31,875 nt of DNA from JAHDBG01 sp963922685. GTDB taxonomy: Bacteria; Pseudomonadota; Gammaproteobacteria; Chromatiales; Chromatiaceae. Shown piece by piece: positions 16,240 to 24,160 of this stretch. The number at the start of each line of letters is the position of its first letter. Position 1 is the stretch's first letter. The stretch is from positions 1-31,875 of the forward strand of contig CAWUJM010000019.1 in the NCBI GenBank assembly GCA_963922685.1, read 5' to 3'. Both the position numbers and the translations under genes were made by a program. Under the pieces are notes generated by a model. The model was not told where the DNA came from. It made no database searches and saw only the letters and a list, made by a program, of their open reading frames with translations.

Positions 16240-17454
16240 TTAATGGGCTGCCCACTGGACACTTTTCAGATCAATACCCGATTTGTACATGTCCCAGAGC
16301 GGACTCAGTTCACGCAGGCGTTCGACCTGAGTATGGATTTGTTGCAGAACTTCATCCACATCGGCCTCTGTGGTAAAACGTCCCAGAGTAAACCGGATGG
16401 AGCTGTGTGCCAGTTCATCATCACGTCCGAGTGCACGTAATACATAACTCGGCTCCAGACTGGCAGAGGTGCAGGCACTGCCGGAGGACACAGCCATGCC
16501 CTTCAGTGCCATCATCAGGCTCTCACCTTCGACGTAGTTGAAGCTGATGTTCAGGTTTCCGGCAATCCGTCGCTGCAGATCACCATTCACATACACTTCT
16601 TCCAGATCCTTCAGACCATTGTACAGCTTGTCACGCAATGCACACAGACGTACATCTTCTGCAGCCATTTCTGTCTTTGCCAGATGAAATGCCTCACCCA
16701 TACCAACAATCTGATGCGTTGGCAGGGTACCGGAACGCATGCCGCGTTCATGTCCACCGCCATGTATCTGTGCTTCTATCCGTACCCGTGGTTTGCGCCG
16801 CACATAGAGCGCACCGATACCCTTCGGGCCATATACCTTGTGTGCGCTCAGACTCATCAGGTCAACCGGCGTTTTCTGCAGATCAAGCGTGACTTTGCCC
16901 GGGCTTTGTGCTGCATCCACATGAAATAAGACGCCGCGTTCCCGACACAGGGCACCGAGTGTGTCTATATCCTGAATCACGCCGATTTCATTGTTGACAT
17001 GCATCACCGAGGCCAGAATCGTATCGTCACGCAGCGCGGCCCGGAAGACATCTGCATCAACCAGACCATTTGACTGTACGTCCAGGTAGGTCACTGCGTA
17101 GCCTTCGCGCTCCAGCTGGCGACAGGTATCCAGCACCGCCTTATGCTCTGTCTTCACTGTGACAAGGTGCCGACCTTTTTTCTGGTAGAAGTGTGCAGCT
17201 CCCTTAAGTGCCAGGTTATTCGATTCTGTTGCCCCGGAAGTCCAGACGATTTCCTTACTATTTGCGTTCAGCAGGGCGGCGACCTGCTCACGCGCCTGCT
17301 CAACCCGCTGTTCAGCATTCCAGCCGAATGTGTGTGAGCGCGAGGCCGGGTTGCCAAAATCGCCGTCCAGCGTGAGGCATTCACACATTTTTGCGGCCAC
17401 GCGCGGGTCGATTGGTGTCGTAGCAGAATAATCCAGATAGACAGGCAGTTTCAT
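16240..17454 (-). CDS. iscS: Cysteine desulfurase IscS
   Basis: 404 aa from the ATG at 17454, the same length as E. coli IscS. The upstream in-frame extension was rejected. It is a PLP enzyme that takes sulfur from cysteine for Fe-S clusters, thiolated tRNA and other cofactors. The PLP lysine is in SLSAHKVYGPKG and the sulfur-accepting cysteine in SGSACTSASLEPSYVL, and the C-terminus SPLWDMYKSGIDL…WAAH matches group I IscS. There is no good Shine-Dalgarno. No iscR is found upstream; instead there is a decayed repeat element and a rhodanese gene. Confidence 0.97.
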   Translation of the reverse strand: MKLPVYLDYSATTPIDPRVAAKMCECLTLDGDFGNPASRSHTFGWNAEQRVEQAREQVAALLNANSKEIVWTSGATESNNLALKGAAHFYQKKGRHLVTVKTEHKAVLDTCRQLEREGYAVTYLDVQSNGLVDADVFRAALRDDTILASVMHVNNEIGVIQDIDTLGALCRERGVLFHVDAAQSPGKVTLDLQKTPVDLMSLSAHKVYGPKGIGALYVRRKPRVRIEAQIHGGGHERGMRSGTLPTHQIVGMGEAFHLAKTEMAAEDVRLCALRDKLYNGLKDLEEVYVNGDLQRRIAGNLNISFNYVEGESLMMALKGMAVSSGSACTSASLEPSYVLRALGRDDELAHSSIRFTLGRFTTEADVDEVLQQIHTQVERLRELSPLWDMYKSGIDLKSVQWAAH

Positions 17455-17506
17455 AAGGTCAATTTTAACATAGGGTAAATCAGATATCTCCGCAGCATGC
17501 GAAGGT

Positions 17507-17670
17507 GGGTGCAATACAAACTGATGTAGACTGGTACGCTGCAGCTATGAAAAATTAATCGTGTCAGCATGACCCGATCTGCCACTCACACTCTACCCCG
17601 CATAGATTCCGTGACTTCGCACGAAGTGACGCAGCATCATCCTGAGATCACGGTCAGTCTGAATCGCAGT
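17507..17670. mobile_element. Shortened, decayed copy (D) of the 550 bp element upstream of iscS
   Basis: The left end GGGTGCAATACAAACTGATG at 17507 matches the 550 bp element (one difference), followed by the same CATGACCCGA. The middle (GATTCCGTGACTTCGC…GTGACGCAGCATCATCCTGA) matches the right part of the internal TGTCATTC repeat. The right end is GATCACGGTCAGTCTGAATC. Both long hairpins are missing. One deletion joint falls on CTGA, which occurs at both break points in the full copy. The flanks ATGCGAAGGT (17497-17506) and ATGCAGAGGT (17671-17680) may be a mutated target duplication. It fills most of the 229 bp gap before iscS. Confidence 0.6.
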
Positions 17671-17683
17671 ATGCAGAGGTGCC

Positions 17684-18331
17684 TTATGGCTTGACAGTGC
17701 TGAGACCCAGAATCTCCCAAGCCTGCATACCGCCACGATACCACTTGATTTTGTGTGCCGGATAACCGAAGCGTAGCAGATTTCTGATATTGTTGGGTGA
17801 TTGTCCGCACCACATACCATTACAGAACAGGACGAGTGTCTTTGCCTGGCTGAAGTCCCACAGACCTTCAGCTTCATGTGCACCAAACTCATTGCTGAGA
17901 ATTTCGCTGATGGTGAAAGGGTCCGCACTCGGACTCAGTTTTGTCCAGGGAATATTTTTCGCACCCGGGATTGTGCCACGTTTCACCCAGTCGGGTGTAC
18001 GTGAATCCACCACTAAGATGGTGCCGTCACCTGCGATCATTTTCTGCAGGTATTGCGCGACTTCGACTTCGCCGATAGTTGCTACGCCAGGTGCCAGTGT
18101 GGCAGGCTGGATACAGAAAGGCGGGCAGGGTCGGGAAGTTCTGGCAAACGCCGGGTTGACGGTGTTTCTGGTATCCTGATTGCGTTGTATGAGGATTTTT
18201 TTACCGTTCAGTGTGCCCTCAACGCTGGACAGATCCGAAGTAATACCCACCTTGCCGGCAGATACAACCTGTGGCAGGCTCAGGCCGAGCAACAGGATCA
18301 GTCCACCTGCAGATTGTACTTTTCGTATCAT
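17684..18331 (-). CDS. Exported rhodanese-domain protein
   Basis: 215 aa from the ATG at 18331, preceded by AAGGA; an upstream start 13 codons earlier is less likely. A signal peptide (RKVQSAGGLILLLGLSLPQVVSA) predicts a periplasmic protein. The rhodanese domain occupies about residues 90-205: VVDSRTPDWVKRGTIPGAKNIPW, then the active-site loop LFCNGMWCGQSPNNI with two cysteines, and WYRGGMQAWEILG. A conserved-looking RPCPPFCIQP precedes the domain and adds a possible disulfide pair. Likely role is sulfur or thiol transfer in the periplasm. It lies upstream of iscS but, being exported, is unlikely to feed IscS directly. Confidence 0.8.
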   Translation of the reverse strand: MIRKVQSAGGLILLLGLSLPQVVSAGKVGITSDLSSVEGTLNGKKILIQRNQDTRNTVNPAFARTSRPCPPFCIQPATLAPGVATIGEVEVAQYLQKMIAGDGTILVVDSRTPDWVKRGTIPGAKNIPWTKLSPSADPFTISEILSNEFGAHEAEGLWDFSQAKTLVLFCNGMWCGQSPNNIRNLLRFGYPAHKIKWYRGGMQAWEILGLSTVKP

Positions 18332-18360
18332 AACAGTTCCTTTGAAAACACAGCATACCT

Positions 18361-18573
18361 TCAGTCGCAATCCGGTTCATCATCATCTTCCTCTTCTTCG
18401 TCTGCTGAGTCGAACGCAGATTCTGCCATATCAGGTATGATAGCCTGCGCTGGCGGTGTTGGCGGCACTGAACCCGGCTGCACCTGCGTTAGTGGTAGAA
18501 TAAGACAGAATGCGAGTAGACCGGGCATGGTGGATATCCTGAATTGTGGTATAACATTCACGATATTGGCCAT
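18361..18573 (-). CDS. Small exported protein with acidic tail
   Basis: 70 aa from the ATG at 18573, or 55 aa from an internal ATG at 18528. Both starts have a ribosome site: AGAGG, supplied by the repeat, for the first and AGGA for the second. It has a hydrophobic signal-like segment (GLLAFCLILPLTQV), a proline-rich linker, and a strongly acidic end (DSADEEEEDDDEPDCD), which could bind cations. It is 29 bases upstream of the rhodanese gene on the same strand, so probably cotranscribed. I do not recognise the family, and the ORF could be spurious. Confidence 0.4.
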   Translation of the reverse strand: MANIVNVIPQFRISTMPGLLAFCLILPLTQVQPGSVPPTPPAQAIIPDMAESAFDSADEEEEDDDEPDCD

Positions 18574-18575
18574 AC

Positions 18576-18696
18576 GGGCGCCTCTGAAAACTGCTGCGCT
18601 CGCAAATACTTCGTTGAAAAGTGCTCGTGTGCGATCCGTACACTGCGCTTTTTCTGCCTCGTCTTTGCTTCGCTCTCGACGTTTTCAGCAGTACCC
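18576..18696. repeat. 120 bp palindromic repeat, copy 2
   Basis: Same family as 16115-16234. The left end GGGCGCCTCTGAAAAC is conserved; the right end (GTTTTCAGCAGTACCC) has diverged. The central hairpin is GTGTGCG/CGTACAC (loop ATC), different in sequence from copy 1 but still pairing apart from one G-T. It lies between the divergent small acidic gene and the TauE/SafE permease. Confidence 0.8.
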
Positions 18697-18727
18697 ATAA
18701 TTGTGTGCCATTGTTCTGAGTAATGCG

Positions 18728-19477
18728 ATGGAATTCTGGCAAATCGGATTGCTGATGCTGGCTGGTATAGCGGCTGGCTGGTTGAATGTGATTGCCGGTG
18801 GTGGTTCGCTGCTGACCGTCCCGATCATGCTGTTTATGGGGATTCCCGGCACGGTTGCGAACGGAACCAACCGGATTGCCATTCTGGCACAGAATGTGGT
18901 CGCAGTCGGTACTTTTTTTCAGCGCGGCTTTTCAGATATCCGGTTAAGTTGCAGTCTGGCTGCTGCGGCTGCCGCTGGTGCAGTCGCCGGCGCAAATGTG
19001 GGTCTACAGCTGGATGACGTATGGTTTAACCGTATTCTGGCAGCGGTGATGATTGTCGTGCTGATCATCATGGCGACCGGCGGCTTACACAAAGATCAGC
19101 AGGCCGGTGGTGAGCATCCGCAGCGGCTGATACCGGGCCATATTCTGATGGTCGGTGCAGGTTTCTGGGGTGGCCTGATACATATCGGCGTCGGGTTCAT
19201 TCTGATGCCGATTCTGCATCGGGTCATGGGCCTGAATCTGGTGCTGACGAATATGCATAAAGTATTCGTGGTGCTGGTCTATATCCCGATCACCCTGTGG
19301 ATATTTGCAGCCCATCTGGAATTGTTATGGTGGACCGGACTGGGACTGGGGATAGGGAACGCACTGGGTGGCTGGCTGGGGGCAAGAACTGTGATTGCGC
19401 AGGGTGAAGTCTGGGTTCGGCGGATTATGTTCGCAGCACTCAGTGTATTTATCATTAAATTATTGTTTTTTTCCTGA
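18728..19477 (+). CDS. TauE/SafE family sulfite or anion exporter
   Basis: 249 aa from the ATG at 18728 (MEFWQIGLLMLAGIAAGWLN). An upstream TTG would start almost at the repeat end and is less likely. About eight hydrophobic segments are seen. The family blocks AGGGSLLTVPIMLFMGIPGTVANGTNR and GFWGGLIHIGVGFILMP appear in the two halves, an internal duplication typical of TauE/SafE (DUF81) permeases. Members export sulfite, sulfoacetate or related anions, but the substrate here is not deducible. The neighbouring rhodanese hints at sulfur metabolism. Confidence 0.85.
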   Translation: MEFWQIGLLMLAGIAAGWLNVIAGGGSLLTVPIMLFMGIPGTVANGTNRIAILAQNVVAVGTFFQRGFSDIRLSCSLAAAAAAGAVAGANVGLQLDDVWFNRILAAVMIVVLIIMATGGLHKDQQAGGEHPQRLIPGHILMVGAGFWGGLIHIGVGFILMPILHRVMGLNLVLTNMHKVFVVLVYIPITLWIFAAHLELLWWTGLGLGIGNALGGWLGARTVIAQGEVWVRRIMFAALSVFIIKLLFFS

Positions 19478-19503
19478 TTCTTCTGACGTCAGGACAGGGT
19501 GGT

Positions 19504-20547
19504 ATGGTGCAGACAGAAGTGAAGATCGGGATAGTCGGTGGTTCCGGCTACACGGGTATTGAGTTATTGCGTTTATTGTTGCGTCATCCGGCAGTCAGGT
19601 TGCAGGCCGTGACATCGCGTCATGAGGCCGGACAAGCCGTATCAGCACGGTATGGCAACCTGTCGGGACAGGTTGATCTGACCTTCGTCGAGCCGGAACT
19701 ATCGGTATTAACAGCGTGTGACCTGGTATTTTTTGCGACACCGAATGGTGTGGCGATGCAAATGGTGCCGGGCTTACTGGCCGCCGGAGTTCGCGTGATC
19801 GACCTGGCAGCTGACTTCCGACTGCGTGATCCGGCAGTGTGGGAACAATGGTATGGTATGACACATGCCTGCCCGGAACTGCTGGCAGAAGCTGTGTATG
19901 GTCTGCCGGAGCTGTCCCGGTCGGCGATTCAGCAGGCGCGACTGGTAGCAAATCCGGGATGTTATCCCACGGCCATGAGCCTGGCGCTGTTGCCTCTGGT
20001 GTCAGCACAGGTGGTCGATTTACAACGCGTGATAGCCGATTGTAAGTCAGGTGTCAGCGGGGCCGGACGCAGTGCCAATGCCAGTCTGCTGATGGGTGAG
20101 GTCGGTGAAAGTTTTAAGGCGTATAGTGTTGTCGGCCACCGCCATCTGCCGGAGATCAGCCAGACCTTAGCAGCAGTAAGTGAAGCGGCAGTACAATTAA
20201 CGTTTGTACCGCACCTGGTACCGATGATTCGTGGCATTCATGCGACTGTATATGCGCCATTAGTAACAGAAGTGGATGACCTGCAGACCTGTTTTACAGA
20301 TTATTATGCGGCTGAACCATTCGTTCAGGTCCTGCCACCGGGCAGCCACCCGGAAACCCGCTGGGTGCGCGGTGCTAATCACTGTCAGATTGCGGTGCAT
20401 CAGCCGCACCCGGCAGGCCCGGTCATCATTCTGTCAGTGATTGACAATCTGGTAAAAGGTGCAGCGGGACAGGCTGTGCAGAATATGAACCTGATGCTGG
20501 GCCTGCCGGAAGAGACGGGCCTGCAACAGATTGCCTTATTACCCTGA
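19504..20547 (+). CDS. argC: N-acetyl-gamma-glutamyl-phosphate reductase
   Basis: 347 aa. It catalyses the third step of arginine synthesis, NADPH reduction of N-acetylglutamyl phosphate. The Rossmann motif is IVGGSGYTGIELLRLL, the active-site cysteine is in VANPGCYPTAMSLALLP, and HRHLPEISQ contains the catalytic His. It heads a plus-strand run with a DUF6776-like gene, bactofilin and erpA, a conserved gammaproteobacterial order. The next gene starts within 13 bases. Confidence 0.97.
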   Translation: MVQTEVKIGIVGGSGYTGIELLRLLLRHPAVRLQAVTSRHEAGQAVSARYGNLSGQVDLTFVEPELSVLTACDLVFFATPNGVAMQMVPGLLAAGVRVIDLAADFRLRDPAVWEQWYGMTHACPELLAEAVYGLPELSRSAIQQARLVANPGCYPTAMSLALLPLVSAQVVDLQRVIADCKSGVSGAGRSANASLLMGEVGESFKAYSVVGHRHLPEISQTLAAVSEAAVQLTFVPHLVPMIRGIHATVYAPLVTEVDDLQTCFTDYYAAEPFVQVLPPGSHPETRWVRGANHCQIAVHQPHPAGPVIILSVIDNLVKGAAGQAVQNMNLMLGLPEETGLQQIALLP

Positions 20548-20559
20548 GGAATGCAGGCA

Positions 20560-21300
20560 ATGAAACAAGTTGCTGTGCCAACCCCGCGAATTATTCAGCC
20601 GGGGCGGGATCATCAGACGATAAAATGGTTAATTTTACTGATCCTGTGTGCGGTCGCTGCCTGGATCTGGTGGACACAGCGGCATCTGTTGTGGCCGGAC
20701 GCCACGCCATCACCGGCTGGCGTGGCACTGACACAATGGCAGACTGCACAGGATCAGTTACAGGCACTGCAGACTACGCGGGATGATTTACGGTTGCAGT
20801 TAATCACAGCGCAGCGTACGCATCAGGTTGATCAGCTGGCACTGGCCGCAGCGCAGCAGGAATTACTGGCGTTGCAGGATGAGCGGGCGGTATTACGGCG
20901 TGAACTGGAATTTCTGAAGACGCTGGTCTCGGGTGATGTTACGGTATTACAGTTGCTGGATCTGAAGATCTGGCCTGCAGCAGCAGACAAGCCAGCGTAC
21001 GGATACAGCCTCACAGTGTCTAAGCGGGCGAAAAGCCGCACTAAGGTGCGAGGTAGCCTGAAGATCAGTATATCCGGTCAGCAGAATGGTAAACCTGTAG
21101 CCCTGACAATGGCCGATCTGGGTATTAATCCGAAGCAACTGTCAATGAATTTTACCCAGTTTCAGGCATTCAGCGGTGAATTTACGTTACCGGATGAATT
21201 TGTTCCGGAACTGATTACCATTGCAGTCCGACCCAAAAATAAACAATTCAGGCAGTATCAGAAAGATATCATGTGGCGGCTGGTGCTTGAACAACCCTAA
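20560..21300 (+). CDS. DUF6776-like membrane protein with coiled coil
   Basis: 246 aa from the ATG at 20560, with GAGGA about 10 bases upstream; the ATG at 20551 is too close to that site. One transmembrane helix (about 21-40, TIKWLILLILCAVAAWIWW) is followed by a long coiled coil (about 55-125, LQALQTTRDDLRLQ…) and a beta-rich C-terminal domain ending IMWRLVLEQP. It is bitopic and the C-terminus is probably periplasmic. The position between argC and a bactofilin gene matches the conserved gene of unknown function in this cluster. It may link the bactofilin scaffold to the envelope (inference from context). Confidence 0.7.
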   Translation: MKQVAVPTPRIIQPGRDHQTIKWLILLILCAVAAWIWWTQRHLLWPDATPSPAGVALTQWQTAQDQLQALQTTRDDLRLQLITAQRTHQVDQLALAAAQQELLALQDERAVLRRELEFLKTLVSGDVTVLQLLDLKIWPAAADKPAYGYSLTVSKRAKSRTKVRGSLKISISGQQNGKPVALTMADLGINPKQLSMNFTQFQAFSGEFTLPDEFVPELITIAVRPKNKQFRQYQKDIMWRLVLEQP

Positions 21301-21310
21301 AGGAGCAGAT

Positions 21311-21712
21311 ATGAGATTCCCGCGCCGGTATAAAACACCGCAGGTTGTCACTGTCATCGGACAGGGCACTGAGATTCAGGGTGATATTATGTTTCGCGGC
21401 GGGCTGCACCTGGATGGCAGAATACGGGGTAATGTGCAGGGAGAGCCGGATGCAGGCTCATCTGTCACTGTCAGCGAGCAGGGCCGCATTGAAGGTGATA
21501 TCCGGGTGGACAGTCTGATTCTGAATGGCACCGTAGTGGGCGATGTGCATGGCACTGAGCAGGTTGAATTAGCAGCTGCAGCGCGGGTAACCGGTACAGT
21601 TTATTATCGTATACTGACCATGGCATCAGGTGCAGAAGTGAATGGTCAGCTGGTGCATACGGATGAATCTGATACGCTGACAGAACAGAAAACACATACC
21701 GAACCTGAATAA
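21311..21712 (+). CDS. Bactofilin (polymer-forming cytoskeletal protein)
   Basis: 133 aa from the ATG at 21311, with AGGAG upstream. The right-handed beta-helix core has short hydrophobic repeats: VIGQGTEIQGDIMFRGGLHLDG, IRGNVQGE, GRIEGDIRVDSLILNGTVVGDVHG, ARVTGTVYYRILTMASGAEVNG. The basic N-terminus may bind membrane and the C-terminal tail is acidic. Bactofilins polymerise on the inner membrane and position cell-wall enzymes. It follows the DUF6776-like gene by 10 bases. Confidence 0.93.
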   Translation: MRFPRRYKTPQVVTVIGQGTEIQGDIMFRGGLHLDGRIRGNVQGEPDAGSSVTVSEQGRIEGDIRVDSLILNGTVVGDVHGTEQVELAAAARVTGTVYYRILTMASGAEVNGQLVHTDESDTLTEQKTHTEPE

Positions 21713-21747
21713 AAAACCCCGCGGCCTGCTGCAGGGCTCTTTTATTG
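21711..21747 (+). terminator. Probable intrinsic terminator after bactofilin
   Basis: An A-tract overlapping the stop codon, a GC-rich imperfect stem (GCCTG CTG CAGGGC with one bulged G, extended by CCCCGCG), then TCTTTTATT. The stem is short, so termination may be partial. It separates bactofilin from erpA. Confidence 0.45.
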
Positions 21748-21824
21748 TTGTCCTGAAAGTGGTGTACCGCAACAGGTAACCCAGACATATGCTAACTGTT
21801 TATTCGTGCTACTAAGGTGAATTT

Positions 21825-22175
21825 ATGATGCAGACAACAACACAGGATGATTTACTGGTCTTTACACCGGCAGCTGCAGGTAAAGTGTCGGAGCTGATCG
21901 AAGAAGAAGGGAACCCTGAACTGAAACTGCGTATTTATATTCAGGGTGGTGGCTGCTCCGGTTTTCAGTATGGCTTTACCTTCGATGAAACCTTGCAGGA
22001 AGGTGATGAAAGTGTGGTGACAGATGGTGTGACCCTGCTGATTGATCCGATGAGTGCACAATATCTGACCGGTGCTGAAGTCGATTATTCCGAAGGCTTG
22101 CAGGGTGCACAGTTTGTGATTCGTAACCCGAATGCAACCACGACCTGTGGCTGTGGTTCATCATTTTCGGTATAG
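21825..22175 (+). CDS. erpA: A-type Fe-S insertion protein ErpA
   Basis: 116 aa with ligands C44 (GGGCSGFQYGF), C108 and C110 (TTTCGCGSSFSV). The GGGCSGFQYGFTFDE block and the position after argC-bactofilin distinguish it from IscA. It transfers clusters to essential targets such as the IspG/IspH enzymes. AAGGTG lies 6 bases before the first ATG. It complements the isc-encoded IscA. Confidence 0.95.
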   Translation: MMQTTTQDDLLVFTPAAAGKVSELIEEEGNPELKLRIYIQGGGCSGFQYGFTFDETLQEGDESVVTDGVTLLIDPMSAQYLTGAEVDYSEGLQGAQFVIRNPNATTTCGCGSSFSV

Positions 22176-22232
22176 AGCACCTCCGGAGACAGGCAGTCAG
22201 GACGGATCTTTATTGTGGGTGATTCCGGACAC

Positions 22233-23156
22233 ATGGCAACAATCAACTTTCGTTATCAATACAGCCATCGTACGTTATGGCTGATTGTATTGCTCGGGGT
22301 GTTGTTACTTACCCTGCTGACCTGGCAGTGGGAGCTGGTCTATGATATTTATTTCCGGGAACAGCTGACCCGACTGGGCTGGTTGATCAATGGTGCCATC
22401 ATCGCACTATTTCTGACCGGTATGGCCCATATCGTGCTGATTGTATGGCACTATCGTCAGGAAGAAGCCAGTGTTGCGCAATTTCTGCGTAATCTGCAAC
22501 AGCGTCCGGAACGTCCCCTGCGAGGCATAGATCATGCGCGACTGATTGCGCAGCGGTATGATCGGTTACAGGCGTTATATGATGCACAGCAGCCGATTGA
22601 CCAGAGTGCGCTGGCGGCAACCCTGATGGCTTCTGAGAGCATCCGGCAGGGTGTGCCGAAATTTGTGAATAACACACTGATCCTGACGGGTGTGTTCGGC
22701 ACCATCGTATCCCTGTCTATGGCACTGGTCGGTGCCTCAGAGACACTGGAAAATGCGGTGAGTGCGACTGGCATGGGGATGGTGATTCATGGCATGTCAA
22801 CGGCACTGTCAACGACCATTACAGCGATCGTCTGCTATTTTTATTTTGCCTATTTCTTTGCCCGGGTCAGTGATGCGCAGACCAACCTGGTAGGCGCAAT
22901 AGAACAGATTACCACGCTGCACCTGTTGCCACGCTTCCAGGTGGATACGGAACATGTGTTATACGAGTTTGCAGGTCTGATTCGGTCTCTGCAGGGACTG
23001 GCTGAACAGATGCAGCAGACGCAGGCCGTGCTGACTGAATCAGAACACAAGGTACTGGCTGCGGTGCAGGCTGCCGGAACAACCCGGATACAGGCCAGTC
23101 TGGAGGTCATTATGCGGCAGCTGCGCACCGGCTTCCGCCTGCGTGATGACGAATGA
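22233..23156 (+). CDS. MotA/TolQ/ExbB-like proton-channel subunit
   Basis: 307 aa from the ATG at 22233; an in-frame GTG at 22215 would add 6 residues. Four transmembrane segments are visible: LWLIVLLGVLLLTLLTWQW, INGAIIALFLTGMAHIVLIVW, then after a cytoplasmic loop TLILTGVFGTIVSLSMALVG and STALSTTITAIVCYFYFAYF. The last two carry the GxFGT and small/threonine-rich pattern of the MotA/ExbB/TolQ channel. The tail is helical and cytoplasmic (about 230-307). It overlaps the next gene by ATGA, so the two products are probably made in fixed ratio as a stator-like complex. Not recognisable as motA, exbB, tolQ or zorA specifically. Confidence 0.75.
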   Translation: MATINFRYQYSHRTLWLIVLLGVLLLTLLTWQWELVYDIYFREQLTRLGWLINGAIIALFLTGMAHIVLIVWHYRQEEASVAQFLRNLQQRPERPLRGIDHARLIAQRYDRLQALYDAQQPIDQSALAATLMASESIRQGVPKFVNNTLILTGVFGTIVSLSMALVGASETLENAVSATGMGMVIHGMSTALSTTITAIVCYFYFAYFFARVSDAQTNLVGAIEQITTLHLLPRFQVDTEHVLYEFAGLIRSLQGLAEQMQQTQAVLTESEHKVLAAVQAAGTTRIQASLEVIMRQLRTGFRLRDDE

Positions 23157-24139
23157 ATACGGCGTTTACTGACTTACGCGCAGATCATCAGATCAGTCAG
23201 AGCAGTGCCGGTTTCTGGCCATCATTCACAGATATCATGACCACTATTGTGATGATCTTTCTGATCGCACTGGTGGTACTACTGGCGCGTAATCTGGAAT
23301 TAGTACAACAATTACACGCGACCATGGAGGCCGAACAGCTGGCTTCTGCACGAGCATCTGCTGCAGGTGAAAAAAACGATCTGCTGGCCGCCGCACTGCA
23401 TGCTGCAGAGTCAAATCTGGCCGATTTACGAGCGCGGCTGAGCCGGTTACAGGCTCGTGATCAGGCACAAACGGCACAGATCGCCACACAGCACAACCAG
23501 TTGCTCAGTCTGCAGCAGGCGCGTGACCAGTTCGCACAAGAGGCAGCAGCACTGCTGGTGTTGCGGGAACAACTGCAGTCTGAGGTAGCACAGCATAAAG
23601 CGCAATATCGTAAGGCGCAGCTGGCGTTGCAACAACGCGAAGTAGCCTTACAGGCAGCTCAGGCAGATATCCGGACATTGGGTGATCAGCTGCAGATCAC
23701 ACAGGAACGCAGCCAGATGCTGAGTGCCCAACTGACTGACAGGACACACCAGCTGGCAGCACATCAGACAGAGGCACAGACCGCAGCACGTCGTTATGCG
23801 GCACTGGCTGAGGACTATACGCACCTGAAGACAAAATATGACAAACTGATCCGGCCAGCACGCTCAACACGTGGACGCTACCGGGTGGAGGTGCGCTACC
23901 GGAAACGTGCCGGAGAGTATCAGATTGCATGGCGCGAAGGGGCTTCAGGCCAGTTTCAGACCGTGACCCGGGAGACCCTGGATACAATCCTGACCCGTCT
24001 GGATCAGCAGTATCCTCAGGGTTTATATATCCGGGTTGTATTGCCGGATGACAGTGAGTTATCTCACGCTGAAGCATGGAAATTTACGTTATATTTACAC
24101 CAGCGTTATGATTATTACTTTAAAAAATCTGACAGATAA
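23153..24139 (+). CDS. ExbD/MotB-like subunit with long coiled coil and no OmpA domain
   Basis: 328 aa. The N-terminus FWPSFTDIMTTIVMIFLIALVVLL is the single transmembrane helix of ExbD/MotB/ZorB-type subunits, with D27 as the predicted proton-carrying aspartate. Residues about 40-235 are a long glutamine- and alanine-rich coiled coil. The last 90 residues (RYRVEVRYRKRAGEYQIAWREG…LDTILTRLDQQYPQGLYIRVVLPDDSE…) form a separate domain that does not resemble the OmpA/MotB peptidoglycan-binding domain. The coiled coil would extend into the periplasm. The partner is the upstream channel subunit. Function unknown. Confidence 0.7.
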   Translation: MNTAFTDLRADHQISQSSAGFWPSFTDIMTTIVMIFLIALVVLLARNLELVQQLHATMEAEQLASARASAAGEKNDLLAAALHAAESNLADLRARLSRLQARDQAQTAQIATQHNQLLSLQQARDQFAQEAAALLVLREQLQSEVAQHKAQYRKAQLALQQREVALQAAQADIRTLGDQLQITQERSQMLSAQLTDRTHQLAAHQTEAQTAARRYAALAEDYTHLKTKYDKLIRPARSTRGRYRVEVRYRKRAGEYQIAWREGASGQFQTVTRETLDTILTRLDQQYPQGLYIRVVLPDDSELSHAEAWKFTLYLHQRYDYYFKKSDR

Positions 24140-24160
24140 ATTGCTCCATCTACCAAACGA

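Noticed and set aside
22233..24139. Zorya defence system (zorA/zorB)
   Set aside because: The channel pair is similar in plan, but there is no OmpA domain in the second protein and no zorC, zorD or zorE partner nearby.
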